Shown: positions 49,998-57,803 of the stretch, piece after piece
Numbering within the stretch: position 1 is the stretch's first letter
How the letters are laid out: every line of letters begins with the position of its first letter
Assembly: GCA_020847855.1 (NCBI GenBank)
Contig: JADLBH010000001.1
Location: 51,952-115,951, forward strand
Reading direction: 5' to 3'
From: Fimbriimonadaceae bacterium
Lineage (GTDB): Bacteria; Armatimonadota; Fimbriimonadia; Fimbriimonadales; Fimbriimonadaceae
Length of the DNA: 64,000 nt
Position numbers and translations under genes: made by a program
The notes under the pieces: generated by a model
The model's input: the letters and a program-made list of their open reading frames with translations, nothing else
Database searches by the model: none
What the model was told of the DNA's origin: nothing

Positions 49998-50659
49998 TGG
50001 GACTTCCTGGCGTAACGATGCTGGCCGTGGTGGGTGCGGGCGCGTTTGCGCTCGCGGTGCTCGTCATGTTCTTCCTCATGGCGGTTCGGAGGGCGCGGGA
50101 CCACGGACCCCACGCCTCGGAGCTGGACTCGGTAGGGAGATCGCTCCTGAGCTCCCTCACGACGCTGCTCGACTCGCTCACGAGCCTGGTCGCGGACCTG
50201 CGCGACGTACCCGAGCTCAAGGATCTGCTCCACGAGGTCACGAAGGAGAGCGACCACGCCTTTGAGCAGGCCAACGTCCTGCTAGAGGCCCGAACCTCGC
50301 TGCAGCGGACCTTGAAGGGCAGGGCCACAGCTCTCCAAAAGCTGGGTGAGGCGGACTCGCTTCTTCAGTCAGAAAAGGATCCGGAGGCGCGGGCGTCCTT
50401 GGAGTCGGCCTTGGCCGCGAGACGGGACGAGGTTGCGGGCTATCGCAAAGTGGAGGATCGGATCCGCGGGATCGAAGCCAAGCTTCGACAAGCCGAGGCG
50501 GGGCTCGCCGAGCTCCAGTCCAAGCTGGTCACCGCGACGAGCTTGCGGGACGGATCCAACGGGGCCGAGTCCGAGTTGGGCGGATTGGCGGATCGCCTGC
50601 GGACTTTGGGCGGCACTTTGGACGAGGCGACTGAGTTCCTGGAAGGTTCCGTTCGATGA
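49997..50659 (+). CDS. Membrane-anchored coiled-coil protein
   Basis: 220 residues from ATG 49997. One N-terminal transmembrane helix (TMLAVVGAGAFALAVLVMFF) precedes a mostly helical cytoplasmic or periplasmic body (LLSSLTTLLDSLTSLVADLR, ARASLESALAARRDEVAGYR, GIEAKLRQAEAGLAELQSKL) with heptad-like spacing. Function unknown. Its 3' end overlaps the J-like gene by 4 nt (ATGA), and this pairing suggests that the two work together. Confidence 0.65.
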   Translation: MGLPGVTMLAVVGAGAFALAVLVMFFLMAVRRARDHGPHASELDSVGRSLLSSLTTLLDSLTSLVADLRDVPELKDLLHEVTKESDHAFEQANVLLEARTSLQRTLKGRATALQKLGEADSLLQSEKDPEARASLESALAARRDEVAGYRKVEDRIRGIEAKLRQAEAGLAELQSKLVTATSLRDGSNGAESELGGLADRLRTLGGTLDEATEFLEGSVR

Positions 50660-51072
50660 GTGAGATCCGTCGCGCCTACGACATGCTGCGCGGCTACGTG
50701 AACCGCGAGTGGGACCGCATGCGGTCCATCGAGTGGTCGAGCGCGTGGCAGGAGCTGGAAGACTCCCTGCGGCCCCCGGTACCCCAGGGAGAGGAAGCCG
50801 CGGTAGCGGAAGAGCCCACGATCCCGGAGGGCGTGGACAGGAAGGAGCTTGCTTGCAACATCCTCGGGGTCGCTAGGGATGCCGAATTCGAGGTGGTTCG
50901 GACGGCGTTCCGAAGGCTCCATCGCCGGAGCGACCCGTCCGCCTTTCCACCTGGAAGCGAGGAGTCGCGCAACGCGGCCCGCATCCAGCAGCGGGTCAGC
51001 TGGGCCTATACGTGCCTCACCGCGGACACGAACGAGACGGAGCGGCGGTTCCGGTCCCTCGAGATCGAATAG
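50656..51072 (+). CDS. Degenerate J-domain-like protein
   Basis: 138 residues. The C-terminal about 75 residues follow J-domain order, with ACNILGVARDAEFEVVRTAF (helix I-II, LGV-xxA) and FRRLHRRSDPSAFPPGSEES, then ARIQQRVSWAYTCLTADTNE. The HPD tripeptide is replaced by RSDP, so it should not stimulate DnaK normally. An N-terminal polar region precedes it. It could be a J-like scaffold that binds the membrane coiled-coil protein encoded immediately upstream. Confidence 0.65.
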   Translation: MSEIRRAYDMLRGYVNREWDRMRSIEWSSAWQELEDSLRPPVPQGEEAAVAEEPTIPEGVDRKELACNILGVARDAEFEVVRTAFRRLHRRSDPSAFPPGSEESRNAARIQQRVSWAYTCLTADTNETERRFRSLEIE

Positions 51073-51083
51073 CCCCTTGCAGG

Positions 51084-51089
51084 TATCCT
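51084..51089 (+). promoter_or_regulatory. -10-like GG-TATCCT before tRNA-Pro
   Basis: Ends 12 nt before the tRNA 5' end. It lies at the centre of a perfect palindrome GCAGGTATCCTGC (51080-51092). Confidence 0.5.
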
Positions 51090-51101
51090 GCGAGTTCGGC
51101 C

Positions 51102-51178
51102 CGAGGCGTAGCTCAGCATGGTAGAGCGCCTGCTTTGGGAGCAGGAGGCCGCAGGTTCAAGTCCTGTCGCCTCGACCA
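51102..51178 (+). tRNA. tRNA-Pro (TGG anticodon)
   Basis: 77 nt with encoded CCA. Acceptor CGAGGCG/CGCCTCG, D-arm GCTC AGCATGGTA GAGC, anticodon arm CCTGC-TTTGGGA-GCAGG (anticodon TGG), T-arm GCAGG TTCAAGT CCTGT. The first base pair C1-G72 is typical of bacterial tRNA-Pro. G37 next to TGG is a TrmD substrate. Confidence 0.95.
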
Positions 51179-51191
51179 CTCCGCCCGAACC

Positions 51192-51710
51192 TCATTCCTT
51201 GGCTAGCTCTTTCTCGATGTCCTTCTGAAAGTACGTGTCGTCAGGGGTCATCTTTGGCAGATAGCGGGCAACGACCTCGCCCTTCCTGGAAATCAGGAAC
51301 TTGGCAAAGTTCCACTCGATCTCATCGGTGCAGCGCGAGTTCGCGATGAGCCAGGCAAAGAGCGGGCTCTTGTCCTCGCCCAGGACCTTGACCTTGGAGA
51401 ACATGGGAAAGGTCACACCGTAGTTTTGGGTGCAGAACTGGGAGATCTGCTCCTCTGTGCCCGGCTCTTGACCCCCAAAGTCGTTGCAGGGGAAGCCGAG
51501 GATCTCGAACCCCTGGCCTTCGTACTTCTCGTAGAGCGCCTGCAGTCCCTTGTACTGGGGGGTGTTGCCACACTTGCTCGCGACATTGACCACGAGGACG
51601 ACCTTGCCTTCGTACTGCTTCATCGAAGTGGACTTTCCTTGGATGTCGTCCATGGCGAAATCGTAGAACCCGGGGGCTGCGATCGAGGCAGCAAGGAACA
51701 TGGCAAACAT
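51192..51710 (-). CDS. Glutathione peroxidase-family protein (Cys type)
   Basis: 172 residues. A short signal-like start (MFAMFLAASIAAPGFYDFAM) precedes the core: peroxidatic Cys in NVASKCGNTPQYKGLQALY, then FPCNDFGGQEPGTEEQISQF and the Trp/Asn of IEWNFAKFLI. Reduces hydroperoxides, probably with thioredoxin as in most bacterial members. TACAAT ends 9 nt before the ATG. Convergent with tRNA-Pro. Confidence 0.9.
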   Translation of the reverse strand: MFAMFLAASIAAPGFYDFAMDDIQGKSTSMKQYEGKVVLVVNVASKCGNTPQYKGLQALYEKYEGQGFEILGFPCNDFGGQEPGTEEQISQFCTQNYGVTFPMFSKVKVLGEDKSPLFAWLIANSRCTDEIEWNFAKFLISRKGEVVARYLPKMTPDDTYFQKDIEKELAKE

Positions 51711-51719
51711 GGTGCCTAG

Positions 51720-51725
51720 ATTGTA
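51720..51725 (-). promoter_or_regulatory. -10 TACAAT upstream of the glutathione peroxidase gene
   Basis: Minus-strand hexamer 9 nt before ATG 51710, giving a near-leaderless transcript. Confidence 0.45.
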
Positions 51726-51752
51726 CGCACAAAACCGTACGAAAATCGGGCC

Positions 51753-52907
51753 TTAGGCGGACGCACGGGCCAACAGGGCCTCGTAGACCGCGAGGGTGCG
51801 CTGTGCCATCCGATAGGACGAGTAGTGGTCTCGGACATGGGACGTTGCGGCTTCGACGAGGGATTCTTGGAATCCCGGATCGCGGAGGATCTTCGCGACG
51901 GCCTCGCTCAAGGCGACCGGGTCGCTGGGCTCGACCAGCAGCCCCGTTCCTTTCTTGACCACCTCGGGGATCCCACCGACCCTGGTCGCGACGACGGGCA
52001 CACCTGCGATCATCGCCTCGATGACCGCGATCCCCATGGCCTCCCTCAGGGTAGGGAAGACAAAGACATCGAGTGCGGGAAGCAGGTGGATGAGGTCGGT
52101 GCGATAGCCTGCGAACACGATGGAGCCCTCGATCTGTAGGGAAGCAGCGAGGCAGCGCAGTTCTTGCTCTTGCTCACCGTCGCCGAAGACGACGTATTGG
52201 ATCTCCGGCCAATCCTGGGCAAGTCGGGAAACGGCCTGGATCGCGGTGTCCACGCCCTTGAGCGGGGTGAGGCGGGCCGTGGTACCGATGATGCGAGCGG
52301 TCGGGTCGAGCCCGAGCGCGTCCCTCGCCTTGGCCCTCGCATCGGGGGGAGGCTTGGTCAGCGCGACGCCATTGTGGACAATGGAGATCTTCGACTCGTG
52401 AAGTCCCTGCGCGGTCAGGTGGCGCCGCACATCGGCCGACACGGCGATGAGATGGTCCGCGGCAAGGAAGGAGAGCTTCCCGCTCAACCCGTGTACGGTG
52501 GCGACGCTCGGCACTCGGGCGAGGCGGGCGGCCAAGCAACCGTTCACGCTACTCGTGGAGAGGTGGGTGTGGACCAGGTCGTATCCTCGTCGTCGGATCG
52601 TGCGGCGGAGCCGAAGGATCGCAAGGGGGTCAATCTTCGTGCGGACCGAGATTTCTTCGTGGTGGTAGCCGCGCTCCGCAACGTGCGAGCCCAGGGCCTT
52701 GCCTCGGAACGTGGCGAACTCGACACGGTGCCCAGCGTCGCGGAGCGCGTCACTGAGCGACATCATGCTGCTCACCGCGCCATAGGTGGCAACCCTCGCA
52801 CTACAAACTTGAAGGATGCTCAGCGTGGGCTCGGGTCGCGCCGAAGCAAGAGCTTCCAAACCAAGACCGAGGCCCTGGTGTTCCTCCTTACGTTGATCCT
52901 GTTCCAT
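51753..52907 (-). CDS. GT4-family glycosyltransferase
   Basis: 384 residues. GT-B fold: N-terminal domain ILQVCSARVATYGAVSSMMS and YDLVHTHLSTSSVNGCLAAR, C-terminal domain with IIGTTARLTPLKGVDTAIQA and the donor-site AMGIAVIEAMIAGVPVVATR (EX7E). It probably adds a sugar to an envelope polysaccharide or glycolipid. It follows the deacetylase gene with an 88-nt overlap; the true start may lie further in, since the first about 28 residues (MEQDQRKEEHQGLGLG...) are unconserved. No better start with a ribosome site was found. Confidence 0.85.
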   Translation of the reverse strand: MEQDQRKEEHQGLGLGLEALASARPEPTLSILQVCSARVATYGAVSSMMSLSDALRDAGHRVEFATFRGKALGSHVAERGYHHEEISVRTKIDPLAILRLRRTIRRRGYDLVHTHLSTSSVNGCLAARLARVPSVATVHGLSGKLSFLAADHLIAVSADVRRHLTAQGLHESKISIVHNGVALTKPPPDARAKARDALGLDPTARIIGTTARLTPLKGVDTAIQAVSRLAQDWPEIQYVVFGDGEQEQELRCLAASLQIEGSIVFAGYRTDLIHLLPALDVFVFPTLREAMGIAVIEAMIAGVPVVATRVGGIPEVVKKGTGLLVEPSDPVALSEAVAKILRDPGFQESLVEAATSHVRDHYSSYRMAQRTLAVYEALLARASA

Positions 52908-53554
52908 TGGAAGGGGTCGGTCTCTGGTCTGTTCTTGCCGCGCCGGACAGTGGTGGCCCCTTCGTGGCCCGCTTCGCGGACCAGGCGCCTCACCTCGCTA
53001 TTGTGGTCCCCATAAGGGTAGCAAAAGTAGGGCACCCGTTGCCCAATCCCGGCCTCCAGGGCCTCCTTGGCACGAACAACCTCTACTTCTGCGACCTCGA
53101 TCGGCACATGGCCGAGCCTCACGTGCGAGAAGGTGTGCGAGCCGATCTCGTGCCCCCTCTTGGCTAGGTCGCGGAGCGTCTCGAAGCCCATGAGCGGCTC
53201 CACGACGTCCCCTTGGCGGTTGTCCCAGTCGTTCGTCTTTCCTGCGAGGCCAGCGACCACGAACACCGTTCCCGCCCATCCTCGGTCCTCGATCAAGGGC
53301 GCCGCGCGAGTGGCGTAGTTCTCGTATCCGTCGTCAAAGGTCAGGACGATGGGTCGTCTAGGTAACCGGGCCTCGCCCCGGAGCCCGGCATGCATTTGAC
53401 CGAGGGAGACCGCCTCATAGCCCAGTCTCACCAGTGCGTGGAGCTGCCTCCGAAGCAGGCCCGGCGAGACGTAGTGCGCAGGCACCGTCGTCCCTTTCGG
53501 GCGAACCGCGATTCGGTGGTACATCAAGATGGGCACCGGTGCGGGCTGGGGCAC
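52820..53554 (-). CDS. Polysaccharide deacetylase (NodB/CE4)
   Basis: 244 residues from GTG 53554, with TATCCT 7 nt upstream. NodB motif 1 is PIVLTFDDGYENY with the catalytic Asp and metal Asp, motif 2 is HEIGSHTFSHVRL with the metal His pair, and later PYFCYPYG is motif 3. There is no signal peptide, so a cytoplasmic or non-classically exported role on a lipid- or nucleotide-linked amino sugar is possible. It forms an operon with the downstream GT4 gene. Confidence 0.9.
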   Translation of the reverse strand: MPQPAPVPILMYHRIAVRPKGTTVPAHYVSPGLLRRQLHALVRLGYEAVSLGQMHAGLRGEARLPRRPIVLTFDDGYENYATRAAPLIEDRGWAGTVFVVAGLAGKTNDWDNRQGDVVEPLMGFETLRDLAKRGHEIGSHTFSHVRLGHVPIEVAEVEVVRAKEALEAGIGQRVPYFCYPYGDHNSEVRRLVREAGHEGATTVRRGKNRPETDPFQWNRINVRRNTRASVLVWKLLLRRDPSPR

Positions 53555-53561
53555 GGGCTGG

Positions 53562-53567
53562 AGGATA
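53562..53567 (-). promoter_or_regulatory. -10-like GG-TATCCT, 7 nt before the deacetylase GTG
   Basis: Same GG-TATCCT form as at rpoZ and tRNA-Pro, minus strand, leaderless spacing. Confidence 0.5.
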
Positions 53568-53597
53568 CCGGCACGCTCGGGCGGTAGGCTCTTGGAG

Positions 53598-54470
53598 ATG
53601 CACCCCCATCCGCGCGGTTATGTCTGCCTTCGGGCGAGTGCCCGCCCCGGTTTTGATGGAGACCTGGGATCCGGCGAGTGGGGGAAGGCGGCTTGGACCG
53701 AGGACTTCCTCGACATCGAGGGGGAGCGCCCGGCACGGCTCAAGACCAGGGTCAAGATGCTTTGGGACGAATCGTTCCTCTATGTCGCGGCCGAGATGGA
53801 GGAGCCGGACGTCTGGGCAACCTACACCGAGCACGACAGCGTCATCTTCCACGAGAACGACTTTGAGGCGTTCTTCGACCCCGACGGCGACTGCCACGGC
53901 TACTTCGAGTACGAGGTCAACGCCTTGGGGACGGACTGGGATCTGCGCCTCGACAAGCCATACCGGGATCAAGGGAAGGCGGACAATTCGTGGGAGGTGG
54001 AAGGACTTCTCAAGTCGGTGACCGTCCGTGGAGCGGTGAACGATCCTGCCGCGGTCTGCGAAGGATGGACGGTCGTGCTCGGTTTCCCCTGGTCGGCCTT
54101 TCGCGCCTCGGCTCCGGTGCCCGGTCAGCAGTGGAGGGTGAACTTTTCGCGCGTCGAGTGGGACCTAGAGGTCGTCGAGGGTCGGTACAGGAAAATCAAG
54201 GACCGGAGCGAGCACAACTGGGTGTGGTCGTCGCAGTGGGCGGTGGACATGCACCGTCCGGAACTCTGGGGTTATGTCCAGTTCGAAGAGTCGTCATTGG
54301 CGTTCGTACCCGACCCTGACTGGCCGGATCGTTGCCGCGCCTTCGAGGGGTATTGGGCAAACAGGGAAGGCTCGGCGCTCCAAGCCGGCATGGAGCTTCG
54401 AGACGGGGCCCTTTGGTTCCGATCCGGCAGGATCCGGGTCCGCGAGGACTCGCTCACGGTGCGGGACTAA
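53598..54470 (+). CDS. CBM9-like carbohydrate-binding protein
   Basis: 290 residues from ATG 53598. The family 9 carbohydrate-binding pattern is visible: GEWGKAAWTEDFLDIEG, RVKMLWDESFLYVAAEMEEP, then a HENDFEAFFDPDGDCHGYFE stretch and the WRVNFSRVEWDLEV end. Soluble, without a clear signal peptide; single-domain versions bind plant or microbial glycans. An earlier in-frame ATG (53529) adds 23 residues that overlap the divergent deacetylase gene. TAGGCT 7 nt upstream is a weak -10 candidate. Confidence 0.75.
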   Translation: MHPHPRGYVCLRASARPGFDGDLGSGEWGKAAWTEDFLDIEGERPARLKTRVKMLWDESFLYVAAEMEEPDVWATYTEHDSVIFHENDFEAFFDPDGDCHGYFEYEVNALGTDWDLRLDKPYRDQGKADNSWEVEGLLKSVTVRGAVNDPAAVCEGWTVVLGFPWSAFRASAPVPGQQWRVNFSRVEWDLEVVEGRYRKIKDRSEHNWVWSSQWAVDMHRPELWGYVQFEESSLAFVPDPDWPDRCRAFEGYWANREGSALQAGMELRDGALWFRSGRIRVREDSLTVRD

Positions 54471-54516
54471 TGCCGACTCAGGAACGCGGGCCGCGGGCGA
54501 GGCGTCCGAGTAGACA

Positions 54517-55116
54517 ATGAGGACCAAGACCGTCGTTCTCGGTTGTACGCTCACGCTCGCGTTTGGGCTCGGGATTGGGTTCGTCGTCCGTGGCCTGGGT
54601 GAGCCCAGCCCCGAGCGAACCTTGGTGCTCCAGCGGGTCACCGACCTTGGCGAACTCCGGCTTGCCAGGCACGAGTACAGCCAGGCCTCCACCTGGGCGT
54701 CTGCACGGGAGCCTGCGGAGTGGGCCGCCGCGATCCCTGGTGCACGGGAGGTCGTCGGTGCCTTGACCCGGAACGAAGCGGTCGGGGAGGTGTCGGGCCA
54801 CGTGGATGCGGGGATTGACTTCCGGCGGGCCAGGATCGAGATCCAAGGCAAGAAGGTGCGGGTCCGACTGCCCGCCCCCACCGTGATGGAAACGGTCGTG
54901 GACGCCAACCCGGTCCACCACAAGGCGGGCCTGCTCTGGCGGAACCAGGACATGGCGAGCGTTGCCGAAGCCGAGTACGAAAGCGCATACCGCTCCGCGG
55001 CGGTTCGAGAGGGCATTCTCGATCGGGCCAAGAGGAACGCCGAGTCCGCCGTTCGTGGGCTCTTTAGCAGCCAGAAATGGAGCGTTGAGGTCGAGTTCTT
55101 GCCGAATACCGTGTAG
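54517..55116 (+). CDS. DUF4230-family membrane-anchored protein
   Basis: 199 residues. One N-terminal transmembrane segment (VVLGCTLTLAFGLGIGFVVR) precedes the DUF4230 body: LVLQRVTDLGELRLARHEYS, GHVDAGIDFRRARIEIQGKK and VRVRLPAPTVMETVVDANPV, with the C-terminal helix RSAAVREGILDRAKRNAESA and W-VEVEFLP ending. Family function is unknown. It lies alone between the CBM9-like and L,D-transpeptidase genes. Confidence 0.78.
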   Translation: MRTKTVVLGCTLTLAFGLGIGFVVRGLGEPSPERTLVLQRVTDLGELRLARHEYSQASTWASAREPAEWAAAIPGAREVVGALTRNEAVGEVSGHVDAGIDFRRARIEIQGKKVRVRLPAPTVMETVVDANPVHHKAGLLWRNQDMASVAEAEYESAYRSAAVREGILDRAKRNAESAVRGLFSSQKWSVEVEFLPNTV

Positions 55117-55133
55117 TTCGCCCCGACGCCTGC

Positions 55134-55139
55134 CAGAAT
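55134..55139 (+). promoter_or_regulatory. -10-like CAGAAT, 8 nt before the L,D-transpeptidase ATG
   Basis: Leaderless spacing to ATG 55148; the same hexamer occurs before the aspartyl protease. Confidence 0.35.
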
Positions 55140-55147
55140 TGAGAGAC

Positions 55148-55876
55148 ATGCAGGCAGCTATGAGCCTTGTTGCGGTGGTCGCGCTTCAGAAGGGCCCGTT
55201 CCCTTCGGTGAACTTCGCGGACCAACCTGGTGTGACCTACGTCGAGCTCCGCGAGACGGGGAAGATCCTGGGTGTCCCGATCCAGTGGACCTTGGAGGGG
55301 GGCACGACGATCGGAGACGTGCCGTTCGACGCGCAACGGGCGCGGGTTCTTGCGGACGGGACGAAGCTCGTCCCCATCCGGAGCTTCGCGGCGGACGGCA
55401 TCACGATCTCGTACGATCCCGTCACGGAGGAGACCGTAGTCGCCAAGGACGACGAAACCTATCGGTTCGTCCCCACCTCGCAGTTTGTCGAGATCAGCAT
55501 CAGCGACCAAACCTTGCGGGCGTGGCAGGGCCCGTACCTCTACCTCGAGACCAAGGTGAGCACCGGCAAACGGGGCCACTTTACTCCGCAGGGCAGGTTC
55601 ACGGCGAAGACGAGGGAGAGAATGCGCTACTCCCGCAAGTACGACAATGCGCCGATGCCTTGGAGCGTCCAGATCAACGGCGACATTTTCATCCACGGAT
55701 CGGGGAGCGTGCCGCGGTACCCGGCCTCTCACGGTTGTGTGCGCATGCCCCTCACCGGAGAGAACGCGGCGAAACGGTTTTGGAACTGGGTCGAGCTCGG
55801 GACGCCCGTCCACGTCGTTCGCGAGTTCACGCGCAACAAGGCGACCGTCGTGACCGCCGCCTCGCAACCGTCATAA
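55148..55876 (+). CDS. L,D-transpeptidase (YkuD) with N-terminal copper-amine-oxidase-like domain
   Basis: 242 residues from ATG 55148. The N-terminal part contains a stalk-type domain (DVPFDAQRARVLADGTKLVP, IRSFAADGITISYDP) seen in many exported Gram-positive and armatimonad proteins. The YkuD domain has VEISISDQTLRAWQGP, the GRFTAKTRERMRYS stretch, and the catalytic motif IHGSGSVPRYPASHGCVRMP. It forms 3-3 cross-links in peptidoglycan or attaches envelope proteins. Signal-like region MSLVAVVALQKGPFPSVN is short. The stop overlaps the -10 of the next gene. Confidence 0.88.
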   Translation: MQAAMSLVAVVALQKGPFPSVNFADQPGVTYVELRETGKILGVPIQWTLEGGTTIGDVPFDAQRARVLADGTKLVPIRSFAADGITISYDPVTEETVVAKDDETYRFVPTSQFVEISISDQTLRAWQGPYLYLETKVSTGKRGHFTPQGRFTAKTRERMRYSRKYDNAPMPWSVQINGDIFIHGSGSVPRYPASHGCVRMPLTGENAAKRFWNWVELGTPVHVVREFTRNKATVVTAASQPS

Positions 55877-55877
55877 T
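55872..55877 (+). promoter_or_regulatory. -10-like CATAAT, 6 nt before ATG 55884
   Basis: Overlaps the L,D-transpeptidase stop codon (TAA 55874-55876); leaderless spacing. Confidence 0.5.
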
Positions 55878-55883
55878 GGGACG

Positions 55884-56330
55884 ATGAGGTTCGCGGTCTT
55901 GCTCGTTCTCGCGCTCTGCGCCGGGTGCGATACCGGCAGTGACCGCTCGGTGGATCTTGCCGAAGCGGAGAACGTCATCCAGACCAAGAACCGACCCCCT
56001 TTGGAACTGCCCAAGGATATCGCCGGGCTCGAATCGCTCGGGCTCAAGATCGCCCCAGACTCCGTGCTGGCCGAAGGAGAGGAAGGGCTCCAGATCGAGG
56101 ACAAGCCCCTCTCGACGACGGTTCGCGCGAAGTTGTACTCCCCTGGTTCCACGACCGTGGTGGCAGAACTCATGGCGGCGGGCCTCAAGAGTCCCCGCAG
56201 TGCCGGTTCTGACGAGGAAATGCGCCTCACGGGCAAGACCCAGAACGGGGACAGTGTGGACGTGATGCTCGGTCCCGCCTCCAGCAAGGAGCGGACCATG
56301 ATCCTGATCTACCTCACGCGCGACAAGTAA
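55884..56330 (+). CDS. Small lipoprotein of unknown function
   Basis: 148 residues. Lipobox LVLALCAGC (Cys15). The mature part is polar, with a run of strand-like segments (SLGLKIAPDSVLAEGEEGLQ, TTVRAKLYSPGSTTVVAELM, LTGKTQNGDSVDVMLGPA). I recognise no domain. The 3' end overlaps the convergent nitrilase-like gene by 17 nt. Confidence 0.7.
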   Translation: MRFAVLLVLALCAGCDTGSDRSVDLAEAENVIQTKNRPPLELPKDIAGLESLGLKIAPDSVLAEGEEGLQIEDKPLSTTVRAKLYSPGSTTVVAELMAAGLKSPRSAGSDEEMRLTGKTQNGDSVDVMLGPASSKERTMILIYLTRDK

Positions 56331-57162
56331 CCCGCCAATCGCCCTTCTCGCGGTCGTCCCAGTTCCGTACGTCTCCAGATCGCCGGGCGGAGAGAAGTAG
56401 GTCGAGGTCAAGCTCGCAGACCGCGGCCCCCTCGAACCCTGGAGGGGTCTCGGTCAGCGTCGCGTTCGGGGGAAAGCCTTCCAGGCTCGGGGTGAGGACG
56501 GCGGCTTGCCCGTAGGTAGAGGGCACCGGCTCCCGGCCTAGGCTCCCGACCAATCCGGCCTGGACCACATAGAGTTGGAGTTCGACCGCGCGGGCCTGGC
56601 CGCACCAGCGGACCCGCTGATAGCCGAACCGGTCTTGGGTGAAGTAAGGCACGGCTAGGACGAGTGCCCCCTCCTCGGCCAGGGCCCTCCCCGCGCCAGG
56701 AAACTCGGAGTCGTAACAGACCAAGGCACCGATCTCCTTTGCAAGGCCCAATCCGCGCCCGGCGGTCATCTGCCATTCGTGGGCCTCGTATTGGGTGAGG
56801 ACGTTCTTCCCCGGCATCACGACCGTCGCGCCTTCGTCGGTGATCCAAAGCGGGCAGTTCTCGATCCCAGCTTCGGTGGCGACGAAGTGGGTTCCTGCGA
56901 GGACGCACTGCCCCGATCCCGCTACGAGTCCACCCAGACGCTCTTGGATCTCCGGGAAGGCGTCGGCCAGGTAGCGGACGGCGTCTCGGCTGGAGAGTTC
57001 AGGACAGAGCGCCAGGAGGCCGAGCGTCGTCTGCTCCGGCCACACGACGAAGTCGCAACCGTGAGTCATCGCGAGCACGCGCTCTGCGTGGTCGAGGTAC
57101 CGGGGAACCGAGTCGTACGGCTGACACTCCCACGCTACCGCGCCCACCTTCACGGAAGCCAC
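56314..57162 (-). CDS. Carbon-nitrogen hydrolase (nitrilase superfamily)
   Basis: 282 residues. The Glu-Lys-Cys triad is visible: Glu in FVVWPEQTTLG, Lys in VVMPGKNVLTQYEAHEW and Cys in ALVCYDSEFPGAG. The family includes amidases, ureidopropionases and deaminated-glutathione amidase; the substrate is not known. It overlaps the upstream GNAT gene by 13 nt. In some organisms a GNAT and a nitrilase domain are fused, and this pair may be the split form. Confidence 0.87.
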   Translation of the reverse strand: MASVKVGAVAWECQPYDSVPRYLDHAERVLAMTHGCDFVVWPEQTTLGLLALCPELSSRDAVRYLADAFPEIQERLGGLVAGSGQCVLAGTHFVATEAGIENCPLWITDEGATVVMPGKNVLTQYEAHEWQMTAGRGLGLAKEIGALVCYDSEFPGAGRALAEEGALVLAVPYFTQDRFGYQRVRWCGQARAVELQLYVVQAGLVGSLGREPVPSTYGQAAVLTPSLEGFPPNATLTETPPGFEGAAVCELDLDLLLSARRSGDVRNWDDREKGDWRVTCRA

Positions 57163-57752
57163 TCCAAGATCCCACCGGCGTCGCCCGACTCCGGATCATG
57201 CATGTACCCCTCTACGATCGCAACGAGTCTACATCCCAGGCGCAGGAGCGGAGTGAGGGTCGGGTCCTCGGCACGGTTCTCGCTTACGGCCTGGCTGTAC
57301 GCGATGGGAGAGGGGAAGTGCGAGCCGGAGAACCCTGGGAGCCTACAGACGGTGCCGAATCGCTTCAATCCCTTGCTCCGGACAAGCTCGAACCGAGCCG
57401 CGTAGAGTGCTCGCGCGACCCCTCGCCTCCGAGCCTGGGGATGGACGCTGATATCGGCGCCGTAGAGCGTGGTGCCCGTCGGTTCGTGGTGGGCGAAGGT
57501 GTGGCCGCCCGTCGCTCCCTCCCAGGAGAGGTGAGCGTTCCAAGCGTCCTCCCCGAGGATCAGCGCGCTGGCCGAGCCCACGACTCGGCCCTCCTCGATC
57601 GCGACGAACTGGCCCTCTGGGAAGACTTCGAGGTGTCGAGCCAAGTGCTCCGATGTCCAGTGCTGGTCGGCAGGGAACGGTGGGGGAAAGCACGCCGCTT
57701 GGAGGGCGACGACGCCTTCGATGTCGCGCACCTTCATCCTTTCGACCTTCAC
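57150..57752 (-). CDS. GNAT-family N-acetyltransferase
   Basis: 200 residues from GTG 57752, with CACAAT 6 nt upstream. The acetyl-CoA binding motif is ADISVHPQARRRGVARALYA (Q/RxxGxA/G form), followed by RFELVRSKGLKRFGTVCRLP. Its substrate is unknown. First gene of a two-gene unit with the nitrilase; an overlap of 13 nt suggests coupled translation and a shared pathway. Confidence 0.85.
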   Translation of the reverse strand: MKVERMKVRDIEGVVALQAACFPPPFPADQHWTSEHLARHLEVFPEGQFVAIEEGRVVGSASALILGEDAWNAHLSWEGATGGHTFAHHEPTGTTLYGADISVHPQARRRGVARALYAARFELVRSKGLKRFGTVCRLPGFSGSHFPSPIAYSQAVSENRAEDPTLTPLLRLGCRLVAIVEGYMHDPESGDAGGILEWLP

Positions 57753-57758
57753 CCGACC

Positions 57759-57796
57759 ATTGTGAACCGAACTTTTCCACCTACCCGGTGCATACT
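57759..57796. promoter_or_regulatory. Divergent leaderless-type -10 elements (GNAT and propeller genes)
   Basis: Minus-strand CACAAT (57759-57764) is 6 nt before GTG 57752; plus-strand CATACT (57791-57796) is 7 nt before GTG 57804. Confidence 0.45.
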
Positions 57797-57803
57797 AAAC
57801 ATT

